DNA of 64,000 nt, from positions 6,326,501-6,390,500 of the forward strand of contig NZ_CP109450.1 in assembly GCF_041438865.1 (NCBI RefSeq), written 5' to 3'. The notes under the pieces are model-generated. The model did no database searches and was not told the DNA's origin. It saw only the letters and a program-made list of their open reading frames with translations. The translations under genes were made by a program, and so were the position numbers. This stretch comes from Streptomyces sp. NBC_01471 (GTDB taxonomy: Bacteria > Actinomycetota > Actinomycetes > Streptomycetales > Streptomycetaceae). Shown in pieces: positions 49,825 to 59,979 of the stretch. The first letter of the stretch is position 1. Each line of letters starts with the position of its first letter.

Positions 49825-50386
49825 GACTGCCATCGTGGTGAAGGTGGTGTCCGCCGTCATCAGGGTGGACGTGGGGCTGTTGTGGAAGTCCCGGGCGCGC
49901 CGTCCCGGCGGGCGGTGCCGTCCGGTGGGCGGGGTCCGGGCCGGGCGGTCCCGGGGTGCCCCGTCGCACCACGGCGCAGGTCGCCATCGCCGGCCGGCCG
50001 TACGGCGCCGACTTGCGCTTCGGGACGAGCAGTTCGCCGCCTCCCGCGAGCGCGGCGGCCTCCGCGACCGACGGGGTGCCGACCGCGGCCCGCGACGTGT
50101 CCGACGGGTGGGGCACCTCGATCCGGGCGAGCGCGGCGGCGCTGTACGGGCGCAGCGGCACCCCCAGCCGTACGGCCGCGGCGACCAGCCCCGGCTCACC
50201 GGCCCTGCTGTCCACGGTCGTCAGCTCGGCGACATCGAGCGGCGAAAGACCGGCGTCCCGCAGGGCGCCCTCGATCAGCCCGAGCACCTCGCCGGCGCGG
50301 ACCCCCCGGGAGGCCCCGACGCCCACGACGAGCGGGGCCGCCGGATGCTCCGCCGCACGCGCCGGGCCGGGGCCGACAGCGGTCAT
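49808..50386 (-). CDS. cobE: CobE/CbiG C-terminal-domain protein
   Basis: 192 aa. PLVVGVGASRGVRAGEVLGLIEGALRDAGL, ELTTVDSRAGEPGLVAAA and LRPYSAAALARIEVPHPSDTSRAAVGTPSVAEAAAL match the CobE/CbiG_C domain, linked to precorrin-5A chemistry. ATG 50386 follows GGAGAGGAAG; ATG 50425 lacks a site. The last 21 residues hold ten His (HVHPDDGGHHLHHDGSHAHTH region), while the DNA there also encodes the start of cobC. Confidence 0.85.
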   Translation of the reverse strand: MTAVGPGPARAAEHPAAPLVVGVGASRGVRAGEVLGLIEGALRDAGLSPLDVAELTTVDSRAGEPGLVAAAVRLGVPLRPYSAAALARIEVPHPSDTSRAAVGTPSVAEAAALAGGGELLVPKRKSAPYGRPAMATCAVVRRGTPGPPGPDPAHRTAPPAGTARPGLPQQPHVHPDDGGHHLHHDGSHAHTH

Positions 50387-50459
50387 GGGGGCGGCTTCCT
50401 CTCCGACGGGTTCAGACGTTGACATGCGGGACCGGGGTGTTATGGGCTAGGCAGGGCCC

Positions 50460-51182
50460 ATGGCGGTCTTCGTCGCGCTCGGCGCGTTCCTGATGACGCT
50501 GGTCGGCGGCTGGACGGCCCAGCGGGTCACCGACAAGCGTCACTTGGTGCTGGGCCTGGCGGGCGGTCTGATGCTCGGGGTGGTCGGTCTCGACCTGCTG
50601 CCGGAGGCGCTGCGCGCTGCGGGCGGTGAGGTCTTCGGCGTTCCCGCCGCGCTGCTGCTGTTCGTCGGCGGGTTCCTCGTCGCCCACCTGGTGGAGCGGC
50701 TGCTCGCGGTGCGCCAGGCGGCGCACGGCGCCTCGGAGGAACGGGTGCCCCAGGTCGGTCTGACGGCGGCGGCCGCGATGGTCGGCCACAGCCTGATGGA
50801 CGGCGTCGCGATCGGCGCCGCCTTCCAGGTGGGCGACGGGATGGGCGCCGCCGTGGCCGTCGCGGTGGTCACCCACGACTTCGCGGACGGCTTCAACACG
50901 TACACCCTGACCAGCTTGTACGGGAACGCACGGCGCAAGGCGATCGTCATGCTGGTCGCCGACGCGCTGGCCCCCGTGGTGGGCGCGGCGTCGACCCTGC
51001 TGTTCACTCTTCCGGAGCAGCCGCTCGGCTGCTATCTCGGCTTCTTCGGCGGTGTCCTGCTCTATCTCGCCGCCGCCGAGATCCTCCCCGAGGCCCACCA
51101 CGACCACCCGGCCCGCTCCACGCTGCTCTGCACCGTGGCCGGGGTGGCGTTCATCTGGGTGGTGGTGGGCCTCGCGGGCTGA
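50460..51182 (+). CDS. ZIP-family metal transporter
   Basis: 240 aa with about eight membrane helices. The conserved metal-path motifs are MVGHSLMDGVAIGAAF (helix IV) and VVTHDFADGFNTYTL (helix V); a cytoplasmic loop and a His-bearing LPEAHHDHPARST segment follow. The family imports zinc and other divalent metals. It lies inside the cobalamin region, on the opposite strand, so cobalt or zinc supply is a plausible role but not shown. Confidence 0.9.
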   Translation: MAVFVALGAFLMTLVGGWTAQRVTDKRHLVLGLAGGLMLGVVGLDLLPEALRAAGGEVFGVPAALLLFVGGFLVAHLVERLLAVRQAAHGASEERVPQVGLTAAAAMVGHSLMDGVAIGAAFQVGDGMGAAVAVAVVTHDFADGFNTYTLTSLYGNARRKAIVMLVADALAPVVGAASTLLFTLPEQPLGCYLGFFGGVLLYLAAAEILPEAHHDHPARSTLLCTVAGVAFIWVVVGLAG

Positions 51183-51220
51183 GCGCCGGCGGCCGTGTCC
51201 CGCGCCGGGGGCCCGCCTGC

Positions 51221-52621
51221 TCATCCCGCGCACCGGTCCAGGAACCTGCGGGCGACCGCGGGCTGCGCGGCCCAGTGTGTGTGCAGATAGCTCGCGTGCA
51301 CACCCTGCTGGACGAACCCCTCGACCCGGCGCTCCGGCTGGTGCACACCCCACGCGGGCACCGCACCCGCGCCGGGCTCCAGGACCGTGCGGTGGAACTC
51401 GTGGGCGCGCAGCCGGGTACCGGCCCGCGCCAGCGAGCTGTCCGACACGGCCACCGCGTCCCGGTAGCCGAGCGTCAGCCGCTCCGACATCCGGGCCTCG
51501 GCGTCCAGCACGCCGCACATCGGATGCCCGTCGAGCGAGCGCGACAGATACAACAGCCCGGCGCACTCGGCGGCGACCGGCGCGCCGGATGCCGCCAGCT
51601 CCGCGACGGCCCCGCGCAGCGGCTCGTTGGCGGACAGCTCCGGTCCGTACACCTCGGGGAAGCCGCCCCCGATGACGAGCGCGCCGGTGCCCTCGGGGAG
51701 CCGCTCGTCGTGGAGCGGGTCGAAGCCGACGACATCGGCGCCCGCGGCGGTGAGAAGTTCCGTGTGCTCGGTGTACGAGAAGGAGAACGCGGCCCCTCCC
51801 GCGACGGCGACGACGGGGCGCGCACGGCGGGCCTTCCCGCCGCCCGGGGCCGCCTGGTCACCCCCGGCAGTCCCGTCGCCGGACCCCACGGCAAGCGCCT
51901 CCCGAGGGTCCCACGCCCCGGCGTCCAGCGGCGGCGCGCTCCGCGCCAGCGCCAGTACCGCCTCCAGATCGCACCCCGCGCGCACCTGCTCCGCCATCGC
52001 CGCGACCGCGCCCACCGCGTCGGGCCGCCGCTCCGCCACCGGCACCAGGCCCAGGTGCCGGGACGGGGTCTGGGCCTGCCCGGTACGCCGGAGCACCCCG
52101 AGCACCGGCACCCCCGACTCGTCCAGCGCCTCCCGGAGCAGCACCTCGTGCCGGTCGGAGCCCACCTTGTTCAGGATCACCCCGCCGATCCGCACCCGCG
52201 GGTCCCAGGAGGCGAACCCGTGCACCAGCGCGGCCACCGACCGGGACTGCGACGACGCGTCGACCACCAGCACCACCGGCGCCCGCAGCACCTTCGCGAT
52301 CTGCGCGGTGGACGCCAGCTCGCCCTGCCCGGCCGCCCCGTCGTACAGACCCATCACCCCCTCGACGACCGCCAGATCCGCGCCGGCCGCACCGTGTGCG
52401 AAGAGCGGCCCGATCAGCTCCGTACCGCACAGGTACGCGTCGAGGTTGCGCCCGGGGCGGCCGGTCGCCAGCGCGTGGTAGCCGGGGTCGATGTAGTCGG
52501 GCCCCACCTTGTGCGGCGACACGGCGAGGCCGCGCCCGGCGAACGCGGCCATCAGCCCGGTGGCGACCGTGGTCTTGCCGCTGCCCGACGAGGGCGCGGC
52601 TATGACGAGTCTGGCTACCAC
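51221..52621 (-). CDS. cobB: cobyrinic acid a,c-diamide synthase
   Basis: 466 aa. The N-terminal dethiobiotin-synthetase-like ATPase has IAAPSSGSGKTTV (P-loop) and VEGVMGLYDG; the C-terminal type-1 glutaminase has GGGFPEVYG, VAAECAGLLYL (nucleophile Cys) and FHRTVLEPG. It amidates the a and c carboxylates of cobyrinate. GTG 52621 overlaps the cobO stop by 7 bases. A Gly-rich insert of about 25 residues joins the two domains. Confidence 0.94.
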   Translation of the reverse strand: MVARLVIAAPSSGSGKTTVATGLMAAFAGRGLAVSPHKVGPDYIDPGYHALATGRPGRNLDAYLCGTELIGPLFAHGAAGADLAVVEGVMGLYDGAAGQGELASTAQIAKVLRAPVVLVVDASSQSRSVAALVHGFASWDPRVRIGGVILNKVGSDRHEVLLREALDESGVPVLGVLRRTGQAQTPSRHLGLVPVAERRPDAVGAVAAMAEQVRAGCDLEAVLALARSAPPLDAGAWDPREALAVGSGDGTAGGDQAAPGGGKARRARPVVAVAGGAAFSFSYTEHTELLTAAGADVVGFDPLHDERLPEGTGALVIGGGFPEVYGPELSANEPLRGAVAELAASGAPVAAECAGLLYLSRSLDGHPMCGVLDAEARMSERLTLGYRDAVAVSDSSLARAGTRLRAHEFHRTVLEPGAGAVPAWGVHQPERRVEGFVQQGVHASYLHTHWAAQPAVARRFLDRCAG

Positions 52622-53211
52622 TCGATGCCCCTCTGCCCCTTCTGCCCCGCGTCCATCGGATGCTTGACCTTGGACATGTCGGTCACCAGGTCGGCGAAGT
52701 CGAGCAGCGGCTGCGGCGCGTTCCGCCCGGTGATCACCACGTGCTGGGTGCCGGGCCGGTCCCGCAGTACGGATACCACCTCGTCGGTGTCGACCCACCC
52801 CCAGTGCATCGGGTACGCGAACTCGTCGAGCACGACCAGCCGGTAGCTCTCCGCCGCCAGATCGCGCTTGACCTGCTCCCAGCCCTCACGGGCGGCTTCC
52901 TCGCTCGACTCGATGTCCCGCTGGACCCAGGACCACCCCTCGCCCATCTTGTGCCAGGCGACGGTCCCGCCCTCACCGCTGTCACCGAGCACCTTCAGGG
53001 CCCGCTCCTCGCCGACCTTCCACTTGGCGGACTTCACGAACTGGAACACCCCGATGGGCCAGCCCTGATTCCAGCCGCGCAGCGCGAGCCCGAAGGCCGC
53101 GGTCGACTTCCCCTTCCCGATGCCGGTGTGCACCATGGTCAGCGGCCGGTTGCGGCGCTGCCGGGTGGTGAGCCCGTCCTCGGGCACGGTGGTCGGCTGT
53201 CCCTGCGGCAT
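52615..53211 (-). CDS. cobO: cob(I)yrinic acid a,c-diamide adenosyltransferase
   Basis: 198 aa P-loop protein. MVHTGIGKGKSTAAFGLALRG is the nucleotide-binding motif; FVKSAKWKVGEERAL, LVVLDEFAYPMHWGWVD and HVVITGRNAPQPLLDFADLVTDM match BtuR/CobO. It transfers adenosyl from ATP to the cobalt. The ATG overlaps the chelatase stop (TAATG), and cobB overlaps its own stop. Confidence 0.96.
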   Translation of the reverse strand: MPQGQPTTVPEDGLTTRQRRNRPLTMVHTGIGKGKSTAAFGLALRGWNQGWPIGVFQFVKSAKWKVGEERALKVLGDSGEGGTVAWHKMGEGWSWVQRDIESSEEAAREGWEQVKRDLAAESYRLVVLDEFAYPMHWGWVDTDEVVSVLRDRPGTQHVVITGRNAPQPLLDFADLVTDMSKVKHPMDAGQKGQRGIEW

Positions 53212-55271
53212 TACGCTGCCCTCCTCGGCGAACTGCTCTGTACGTCCTTCACAACGTCCTTCACCAGCCCCGCGATGCTCTCGGCCCGCAGCTCGTCCAG
53301 CGTCACGGCGGTACCGCCGAGCCGCTGCGCCAGCTCCCCGGCGAGCCCCAGCCTGACCGGCCCCGCCTCGCAGTCCACGACGACCGACGCGACGCCCTCG
53401 GCCTCGTGCAGCCGCGCCGCACGCGCCGCCAGCGCGACCGGATCGGGGCCGCCCGTGGCCCGGCCGTCGGTGACGACCACAAGCAGCGGCCTGCGCGAGG
53501 GGTCCCGCATCCGCTCGACCCGCAGCACCTCATGGGCCTTCAGCAGCCCGGCCGCCACCGGGGTGCGCCCGCCGGTCGGCAGCGTGTCGAGCCGGGCCGC
53601 CGCGGCGTCCACCGACGACGTCGGCGGCAGCGCGATCTCCGCGTCCTTCCCGCGGAAGGTCACCAGACCGACCTTGTCCCTCCGCTGGTACGCGTCGAGC
53701 AGCAGCGAGAGCACGGCGCCCTTCACCGCGCTCATCCGCTGCCGGGCCGCCATCGATCCGGAGGCGTCCACCACGAAGAGCACCAGATTGCCCTCGCGCC
53801 CCTCGCGGGTGGCCTGCCGCAGATCGTCCCTGCGCACCACGAGCCCGCGGCCCGAGCGCCCGCGTGCCCGCTGATGCGGCGCGGCGGCCTGGACCGTCGC
53901 CGCCAGATGCAGCTTGGTGAGCGCACCCTGCGGCCGGCGTGAACCGGTGGTGCGGCCGTGCTCGGTCCGCGCCCTGGAACGGCGCCCCGCGGCGCCCTCG
54001 CCGAGGCCCGGCACGCTCAGCATCCGGGTACGGAAGGGTTCCGCCGCCTTCGCGGCTGCCTGCTGCCCGCCGCCACCCCGTGCGGTGGACCCGTCTGCCT
54101 CCGGCTGCGCGGGCGTGTCGGACCCGTCCGCCGCGGGCTCCTGCTGCTGCGGCGTGTCGCCCGGACCGCCGTCCCCGTCGCGCTGCGGCGGCAGCCCGCC
54201 ACCGCCGCCACCGTCCGGATCGGGGTCGTCGTCGTTGCCGTCGGTCCCGCCGTCGTCCTGCCCGGCGGACTCCTTCAGCGTGTCGTCGAGCTTGTCCTCG
54301 TCGAGCCCCGGCGCGTCGAACGGATTGCGCCTGCGGCGGTGCGGCAGGGCCAGCAGCGCCGCCTGCCGTACATCGTCGGCGGTGACGTCCGAACGCCCCG
54401 CCCAGGCGGCCAGCGCCGTCGCGGTACGCGCCATCACGATGTCCGCGCGCATCCCGTCCACCTCGAAGGCGGCGCAGGTCGCGGCGATCTGCCGCAGTGC
54501 CGGGTCGCCCAGCCGTACCGAGGGCAGCAGCGCCCGCGCGGCCACGATGCGGGCCCGCAGCTCGCTCTCCTCGTCCGCCCAGCGGGCGGCGAACCCGGCG
54601 GGGTCGTCGTCGTACGCGAGCCTCCTGCGCACCACCTCGACCCGCTGATCCGGGTCGCGCGACGCGGCGACCTCGACGGTCAGCCCGAAGCGGTCCAGCA
54701 ACTGCGGCCGCAGCTCGCCCTCTTCGGGGTTCATCGTCCCGACGAGCAGGAACCGCGCGGCGTGCCGTACGGAGACGCCCTCGCGCTCCACGTACGAGGC
54801 GCCCATCGCGGCGGCGTCGAGCAGCAGGTCCACCAAGTGGTCGTGCAGCAGGTTGACTTCGTCGACGTAGAGGATCCCGCGGTGCGCGTCGGCGAGCAGC
54901 CCCGGCTCGAAAGCCTTCACGCCCTCGGCCAGCGCGCGTTCGATGTCCAGCGCGCCGACCAGCCGGTCCTCCGAAGCGCCGACGGGCAGTTCGACCATGC
55001 GCGCGTCGCGCGACACGCCGTCGGTGCCCTCGTGCGGGCCGTCCGGACACGCCGGGTCGGGTGCGCCGGGGTCGCACGAGAAGCGGCACCCGGAGACCAC
55101 CGGGACCCCGGGCAGCAGCGCGGACAGGGCCCGCACCGCCGTACTCTTCGCGGTCCCCTTCTCGCCGCGCACGAGTACGCCGCCGACAGCCGGGCTGACC
55201 GCGTTGAGCAGCAGCCCGAGACGCAGGTCGTCCATGCCCACGACAGCGGTGAACGGGTAGGGCGTGGTCAC
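53211..55271 (-). CDS. fused BchI/BchD-type metal chelatase ATPase, putative cobaltochelatase subunit
   Basis: 686 aa. The AAA+ domain (about 1-330) has GEKGTAKST (Walker A), GILYVDEVNLL (Walker B) and VGTMNPEEGELRPQLLDRFGL. An acidic/Gly/Pro linker follows (about 335-450). The C-terminal von Willebrand A domain has VVDASGSMAA (MIDAS), TGGRTPVAAGL and VVVTDGRATGG. It would drive metal insertion with a large CobN/ChlH-type subunit, which is not in this window. GTG 55271 has AAGGAG upstream. Confidence 0.92.
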   Translation of the reverse strand: MTTPYPFTAVVGMDDLRLGLLLNAVSPAVGGVLVRGEKGTAKSTAVRALSALLPGVPVVSGCRFSCDPGAPDPACPDGPHEGTDGVSRDARMVELPVGASEDRLVGALDIERALAEGVKAFEPGLLADAHRGILYVDEVNLLHDHLVDLLLDAAAMGASYVEREGVSVRHAARFLLVGTMNPEEGELRPQLLDRFGLTVEVAASRDPDQRVEVVRRRLAYDDDPAGFAARWADEESELRARIVAARALLPSVRLGDPALRQIAATCAAFEVDGMRADIVMARTATALAAWAGRSDVTADDVRQAALLALPHRRRRNPFDAPGLDEDKLDDTLKESAGQDDGGTDGNDDDPDPDGGGGGGLPPQRDGDGGPGDTPQQQEPAADGSDTPAQPEADGSTARGGGGQQAAAKAAEPFRTRMLSVPGLGEGAAGRRSRARTEHGRTTGSRRPQGALTKLHLAATVQAAAPHQRARGRSGRGLVVRRDDLRQATREGREGNLVLFVVDASGSMAARQRMSAVKGAVLSLLLDAYQRRDKVGLVTFRGKDAEIALPPTSSVDAAAARLDTLPTGGRTPVAAGLLKAHEVLRVERMRDPSRRPLLVVVTDGRATGGPDPVALAARAARLHEAEGVASVVVDCEAGPVRLGLAGELAQRLGGTAVTLDELRAESIAGLVKDVVKDVQSSSPRRAA

Positions 55272-55380
55272 TTCGGGATCACTCCTTCAGATGCTCGGGT
55301 GACAGGTTCGGTAACGGGCGGGGGCGCGGGGGGCCGGCGGGACGCTCCCGGTCGGAGGGGGCCCGTGGCCCCGGCCGCTC

Positions 55381-56886
55381 TCACGGCGCTCCGGGCGGAA
55401 CGAAGGGGAGTCCGGCCGGAGCGCCCGACTCGATGAGCGAGAGCAGCCCGTCGGTGTCCGCGTGCTCCTCGATGAGGTCGCCGAGCCGGTCCAGCTGCTC
55501 CTCACGGAGCATGCCGAAGCTGGTGTCGGGCGCCGGTACGAAGCGGCGGCCCGCGACGGCGGCGACCTCCCGCAGGAAGGCCCGGCGGAAACCGTCGCTC
55601 TCCAGCGAGCCGTGCCAGTGGGTGCCCCACACGGAACCGGTGCGGCAGCCGTCCAGGAAAGGGGTGCCGCCCAGCACCTCCGCGACCCCGTGGTGGATCT
55701 CGTACCCCTCGACGGGCTCCCCGAGCGCCTCGCCGACGGGCCGCGCCAGGGTCTTCTCCACGGCGAACCGCACCCGGACGGGCAGCAGTCCGAGCCCGGC
55801 CACGGCCCCGGCACGCGATTCGACCGTGTCGTCGATGTGCTCGCCCAGCAGCTGGAAACCGCCGCAGACGCCCAGCACCGGACGGCCTTCGGCGGCCCGC
55901 CGGGCCAGCGCGTCCGCGAGCCCGCGCTCCCGCAGCCACTCCAGCGCGCGCACGGTGCCGCGCGTCCCCGGCACGATCACCAGGTCCGCGTCGGCCAGCT
56001 CCTCCGCACGGTCCACGAACCGCACCACGACGCCCGGTTCGGCCGCCAGCGCGTCCACATCCGTGAAGTTCGACATCAGCGGCACGGCGCACACGGCGAC
56101 CCGCAGCACGTCCTCCCCGTACGGAGCGGCCACGGCGGACTCGCGCACCGTGCCCCGCATCGACACCCGCAGCCCGTCCTCCTCGTCGATGCCCAGACCG
56201 TGTGCGAACGGCAGGACACCGTAGGTCCGCCGCCCGGTCAGCCCGTACAGCATGTCGAGCCCCGGTTCGAGCAGGGACACGTCGCCGCGGAACTTGTTGA
56301 CCAGGTACCCGGCGACGAGCGACTGGTCCTCGGCGCTCAGCAGCGCCGTCGTACCGAAGAACGACGCGAAGACACCGCCCCGGTCGATGTCGCCGACGAC
56401 GACCACCGGGAACCGCGCGGCGCGCGCGATGCCCATGTTGACGATGTCGGTGCGCCGCAGATTGATCTCGGCCGGACTCCCCGCCCCCTCGCAGATCACC
56501 GCGTCATACATGCCCCGGAGCTGGTCCAGACAGTCCGTCACCGTGCCGAGCAGCGATTCCTGGCGGCCGCCGTGGTAGCCGCGGGCGCTCATCTCGCCCA
56601 CCGGCTTCCCCATCAGCACGACCTGGCTCGACCGGTCGCTCCCCGGCTTGAGCAGCACCGGGTTCATCAGCGCCGTGGGCTCGACCCGCGCCGCCTGCGC
56701 CTGCATCGCCTGGGCCCGCCCGATCTCCGCGCCCTCGCGGGTGACGAACGAATTGAGCGACATGTTCTGCGCCTTGAAGGGGGCGACCTTCACACCCTGG
56801 CGCACCAGCCACCGGCAGATGCCCGCCGTGACCACGCTCTTCCCCGCGTCCGACGTGGTTCCGGCCACCAGTAGTCCGCCACTCAT
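55381..56886 (-). CDS. cobQ: cobyric acid synthase
   Basis: 501 aa amidotransferase acting on the b, d, e and g carboxylates of adenosyl-cobyrinate diamide. GGLLVAGTTSDAGKSVVTAGICRWL (P-loop), FKAQNMSLNSFVT, EGAGSPAEINL, DIDRGGVFA and the glutaminase VLGVCGGFQLLG (Cys) with EIHHG are canonical. The start ATGA overlaps the cobD stop. 109 bases separate it from the chelatase gene. Confidence 0.96.
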   Translation of the reverse strand: MSGGLLVAGTTSDAGKSVVTAGICRWLVRQGVKVAPFKAQNMSLNSFVTREGAEIGRAQAMQAQAARVEPTALMNPVLLKPGSDRSSQVVLMGKPVGEMSARGYHGGRQESLLGTVTDCLDQLRGMYDAVICEGAGSPAEINLRRTDIVNMGIARAARFPVVVVGDIDRGGVFASFFGTTALLSAEDQSLVAGYLVNKFRGDVSLLEPGLDMLYGLTGRRTYGVLPFAHGLGIDEEDGLRVSMRGTVRESAVAAPYGEDVLRVAVCAVPLMSNFTDVDALAAEPGVVVRFVDRAEELADADLVIVPGTRGTVRALEWLRERGLADALARRAAEGRPVLGVCGGFQLLGEHIDDTVESRAGAVAGLGLLPVRVRFAVEKTLARPVGEALGEPVEGYEIHHGVAEVLGGTPFLDGCRTGSVWGTHWHGSLESDGFRRAFLREVAAVAGRRFVPAPDTSFGMLREEQLDRLGDLIEEHADTDGLLSLIESGAPAGLPFVPPGAP

Positions 56887-57812
56887 CCGCGCACCTTCCT
56901 CACCACGAGAGCTGCCGCGAGCGCCAGCAGGGACACCCGGCGCGACAGCCGCACCGCGCGCTCGATGTCGCCGGCGGCAACGGGCCGGCCGCCGGCGTTC
57001 AGTACCGCCCGGTGCTCGACCCGGCCGCCGTACGCGAGGGTGCCGCCGAGCCGTACGCCCAGCGCGCCCGCGAACGAGGCCTCCACCGGGCCCGCGTTGG
57101 GGCTCGGGTGGCCGCCCGCGTCCGACCGCCAGGCCCGCAGGGCGCCGCGCGGGTCCTCGCCCGCGAGCACCGCGAGTACGGCGGTGAGCCGGGCGCCCGG
57201 CCAGCCGGCCAGGTCGTCGAGCCGGGCGGATGCCCAGCCGTACCGCAGATGACGGGGGGACTTGTGGCCGACCATCGCGTCCAGGGTGTTCACCGCCCGG
57301 AACCCGGCGAGACCGGGCACCCCGGCCAGGGCGCCCCAGACCAGTGCGCCCACCACCGCGTCGGAGGTGTTCTCGGCCACGGACTCCACGACGGCCCGCG
57401 CGATCTGCTGCGCGTCGAGCGCCTGCGGATCGCGTCCGCACAGATGCGGCAGCCGCTCCCTGGCCGCCTCGACGTCTCCCGCGGCCAGCGCGTCGCCCAC
57501 CGCGCGGGCCTCACGCCCCAGCGAAGTGCCGCCGACGACGGCCCAGGTGGCGGCGGCGGTCAGCGCGACACCCGCCGCGGGCCGGCCGCGTACGGCACGT
57601 CCGGCCAGTACGGCGGCGCCCGTCGCGCCCCCGGCGCAGACCGCGGTGTGCAGGGCGCCCCACCCGCGGTGGTCGCGCCAGAGCCGGCGCTCGACGGCGG
57701 CGGCGGCCCGCCCGAAGGCGGCGACGGGGTGCCCGCGCCGGGGGTCGGCGAAGAGGAGGTCTGCCAGGAGGCCCGTGGTGGCGCCGTACACGAAGACACG
57801 CTCGGCACGCAT
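56883..57812 (-). CDS. cobD: adenosylcobinamide-phosphate synthase
   Basis: 309 aa membrane protein (CbiB/CobD), attaching aminopropanol or its phosphate to cobyric acid. GLLADLLFADPRRGHPVAAFG, ARAVVESVAENTSDAVVGALVWGALAG, FRAVNTLDAMVGHKSPRHLRYGWASARLDD and GPVEASFAGALGVRLGG are family signatures. First gene of the riboswitch-controlled unit; its ATG lies 3 bases after the stop of a small leader ORF. Confidence 0.95.
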   Translation of the reverse strand: MRAERVFVYGATTGLLADLLFADPRRGHPVAAFGRAAAAVERRLWRDHRGWGALHTAVCAGGATGAAVLAGRAVRGRPAAGVALTAAATWAVVGGTSLGREARAVGDALAAGDVEAARERLPHLCGRDPQALDAQQIARAVVESVAENTSDAVVGALVWGALAGVPGLAGFRAVNTLDAMVGHKSPRHLRYGWASARLDDLAGWPGARLTAVLAVLAGEDPRGALRAWRSDAGGHPSPNAGPVEASFAGALGVRLGGTLAYGGRVEHRAVLNAGGRPVAAGDIERAVRLSRRVSLLALAAALVVRKVRG

Positions 57813-57815
57813 GGG

Positions 57816-57899
57816 TCAGCAGCCCGGTATGCCTCGGCGGGCCCGTTCAGCAGCCGTACTCGGAGCGTCGGGCGGTTCGGGCAGCAGGCGGCCGCGCAT
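57816..57899 (-). CDS. 27-aa leader ORF between riboswitch and cobD
   Basis: ATG 57899 to TGA encodes MRGRLLPEPPDAPSTAAERA plus seven residues ending PGC. GAGGA lies 7 bases upstream (57907-57911), while cobD itself has no clear ribosome site and starts 3 bases after this stop. The layout suggests translational coupling, with the riboswitch controlling access to the leader's ribosome site. The peptide has no recognisable domain. Confidence 0.6.
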   Translation of the reverse strand: MRGRLLPEPPDAPSTAAERARRGIPGC

Positions 57900-57924
57900 G
57901 GCGTAGTCCTCACTCAGGGTGTCC

Positions 57925-58080
57925 GCGCCCTGGTTCGACGTGACCGGCGGTGAGAGTTCCTGGCTCCCGGGGTGCGACCCCCGGTGACAGTGGCGGGACC
58001 GCGCCGGATTCGCACCGGACTTCCTCTCCTGCCGCCGTATTGGCCCCGGAAGTCCACCACGGTCGGCGAACACCCGTCAA
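57925..58080 (-). ncRNA. cobalamin riboswitch
   Basis: Reading the minus strand, CCGGTGCGAATCCGG (58004-58018), GGTCCCGCCACTGTCAC just after it and GAGCCAGGAACTC (near 57953-57967) match the conserved core and B12 box of the cobalamin riboswitch. GGACTTCC and GGAAGTCC flank the core as its paired element. It controls the cobD-cobQ-chelatase-cobO-cobB direction. Edges are approximate. Confidence 0.92.
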
Positions 58081-58139
58081 CTCACCCTTGACCTGCGACG
58101 GGGCCGTGTGCGGAGCCCCACACGGGCCGCTCACACGGG

Positions 58140-58180
58140 CCGCCCGCCCGGCGGCCGTTGGCGGGCCGCCGGGCGGGCGG
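58140..58180. terminator. 17-bp perfect-stem terminator after the pit operon
   Basis: 58140-58156 and 58164-58180 are exact reverse complements (stem starts CCGCCCGCCC) with a 7-base loop. It lies 36 bases past the stop of the small membrane protein gene and just before the riboswitch transcript would begin. Confidence 0.75.
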
Positions 58181-58215
58181 GGTGACGCGGTCGGTGGTGC
58201 GGGGCGGCGTGGTGG

Positions 58216-58479
58216 TCAGGCGACGATCAGATAGATCCCGTACGCCACGGCCGCCGCGCAGAGCGCGAAGCAGGCGTACGAACCGGCCCGCGCGGCCGGC
58301 GCCGGGCCCCGGCCCGCACCGGCAGGTGTCGCGGCGGCGGGTGCGGTGGCGCTGCCTGCCTCCGGCGCGGGCCTCCGCGCGAGGCCCACCACGCCGAGGG
58401 TGAACAGGCCCACCAGTCCGACGGTGGCCACGAGGCTGACGCCGAAGACGGTGCCGAGTGCTGCCCAGTCGATGTCCAT
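58216..58479 (-). CDS. small membrane protein in the pit operon
   Basis: 87 aa with two predicted membrane helices (SLVATVGLVGLFTLGVVGLA near residue 14 and YACFALCAAAVAYGIYLIV at the end), joined by an Ala/Pro/Gly linker. AAGGAGAAGGA lies upstream of ATG 58479. It starts 19 bases after the pit stop and is co-transcribed. Streptomyces pit genes often have such a partner; function unknown. Confidence 0.85.
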   Translation of the reverse strand: MDIDWAALGTVFGVSLVATVGLVGLFTLGVVGLARRPAPEAGSATAPAAATPAGAGRGPAPAARAGSYACFALCAAAVAYGIYLIVA

Positions 58480-58498
58480 GCTGCGGTGTCCTTCTCCT

Positions 58499-59755
<1,257 letters not shown>

Positions 59756-59783
59756 TTACCTGGGCAATCGTTCGAGGTCATTG

Positions 59784-59824
59784 ACGAGATGAACGTAGGC
59801 AACCTGGGTGAACGGAAGATGAAC
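59784..59824 (-). promoter_or_regulatory. PHO box (PhoP operator) upstream of pit
   Basis: On the minus strand GTTCATCTTCC (59824-59814) is followed immediately by GTTCACCCAGG (59813-59803), two 11-base direct repeat units of the Streptomyces PHO box. A third unit-like GTTCATCTCGT lies at 59794-59784. Orientation is toward pit. Confidence 0.8.
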
Positions 59825-59979
59825 TGGGCCGGGCGCTGTGGTGACCCTGCCCGGAGGCCTCTGTTCCGCTCCCCGCGGGCCGCTGCCCCGGCGGCCTGCC
59901 GGGGCGCCCGGGCGCCTGGCATCATCGCGTGGACGGGCGCAGGTGCCCGGAGCGGCACAGCGGGCAGACGTGCGGCGAG

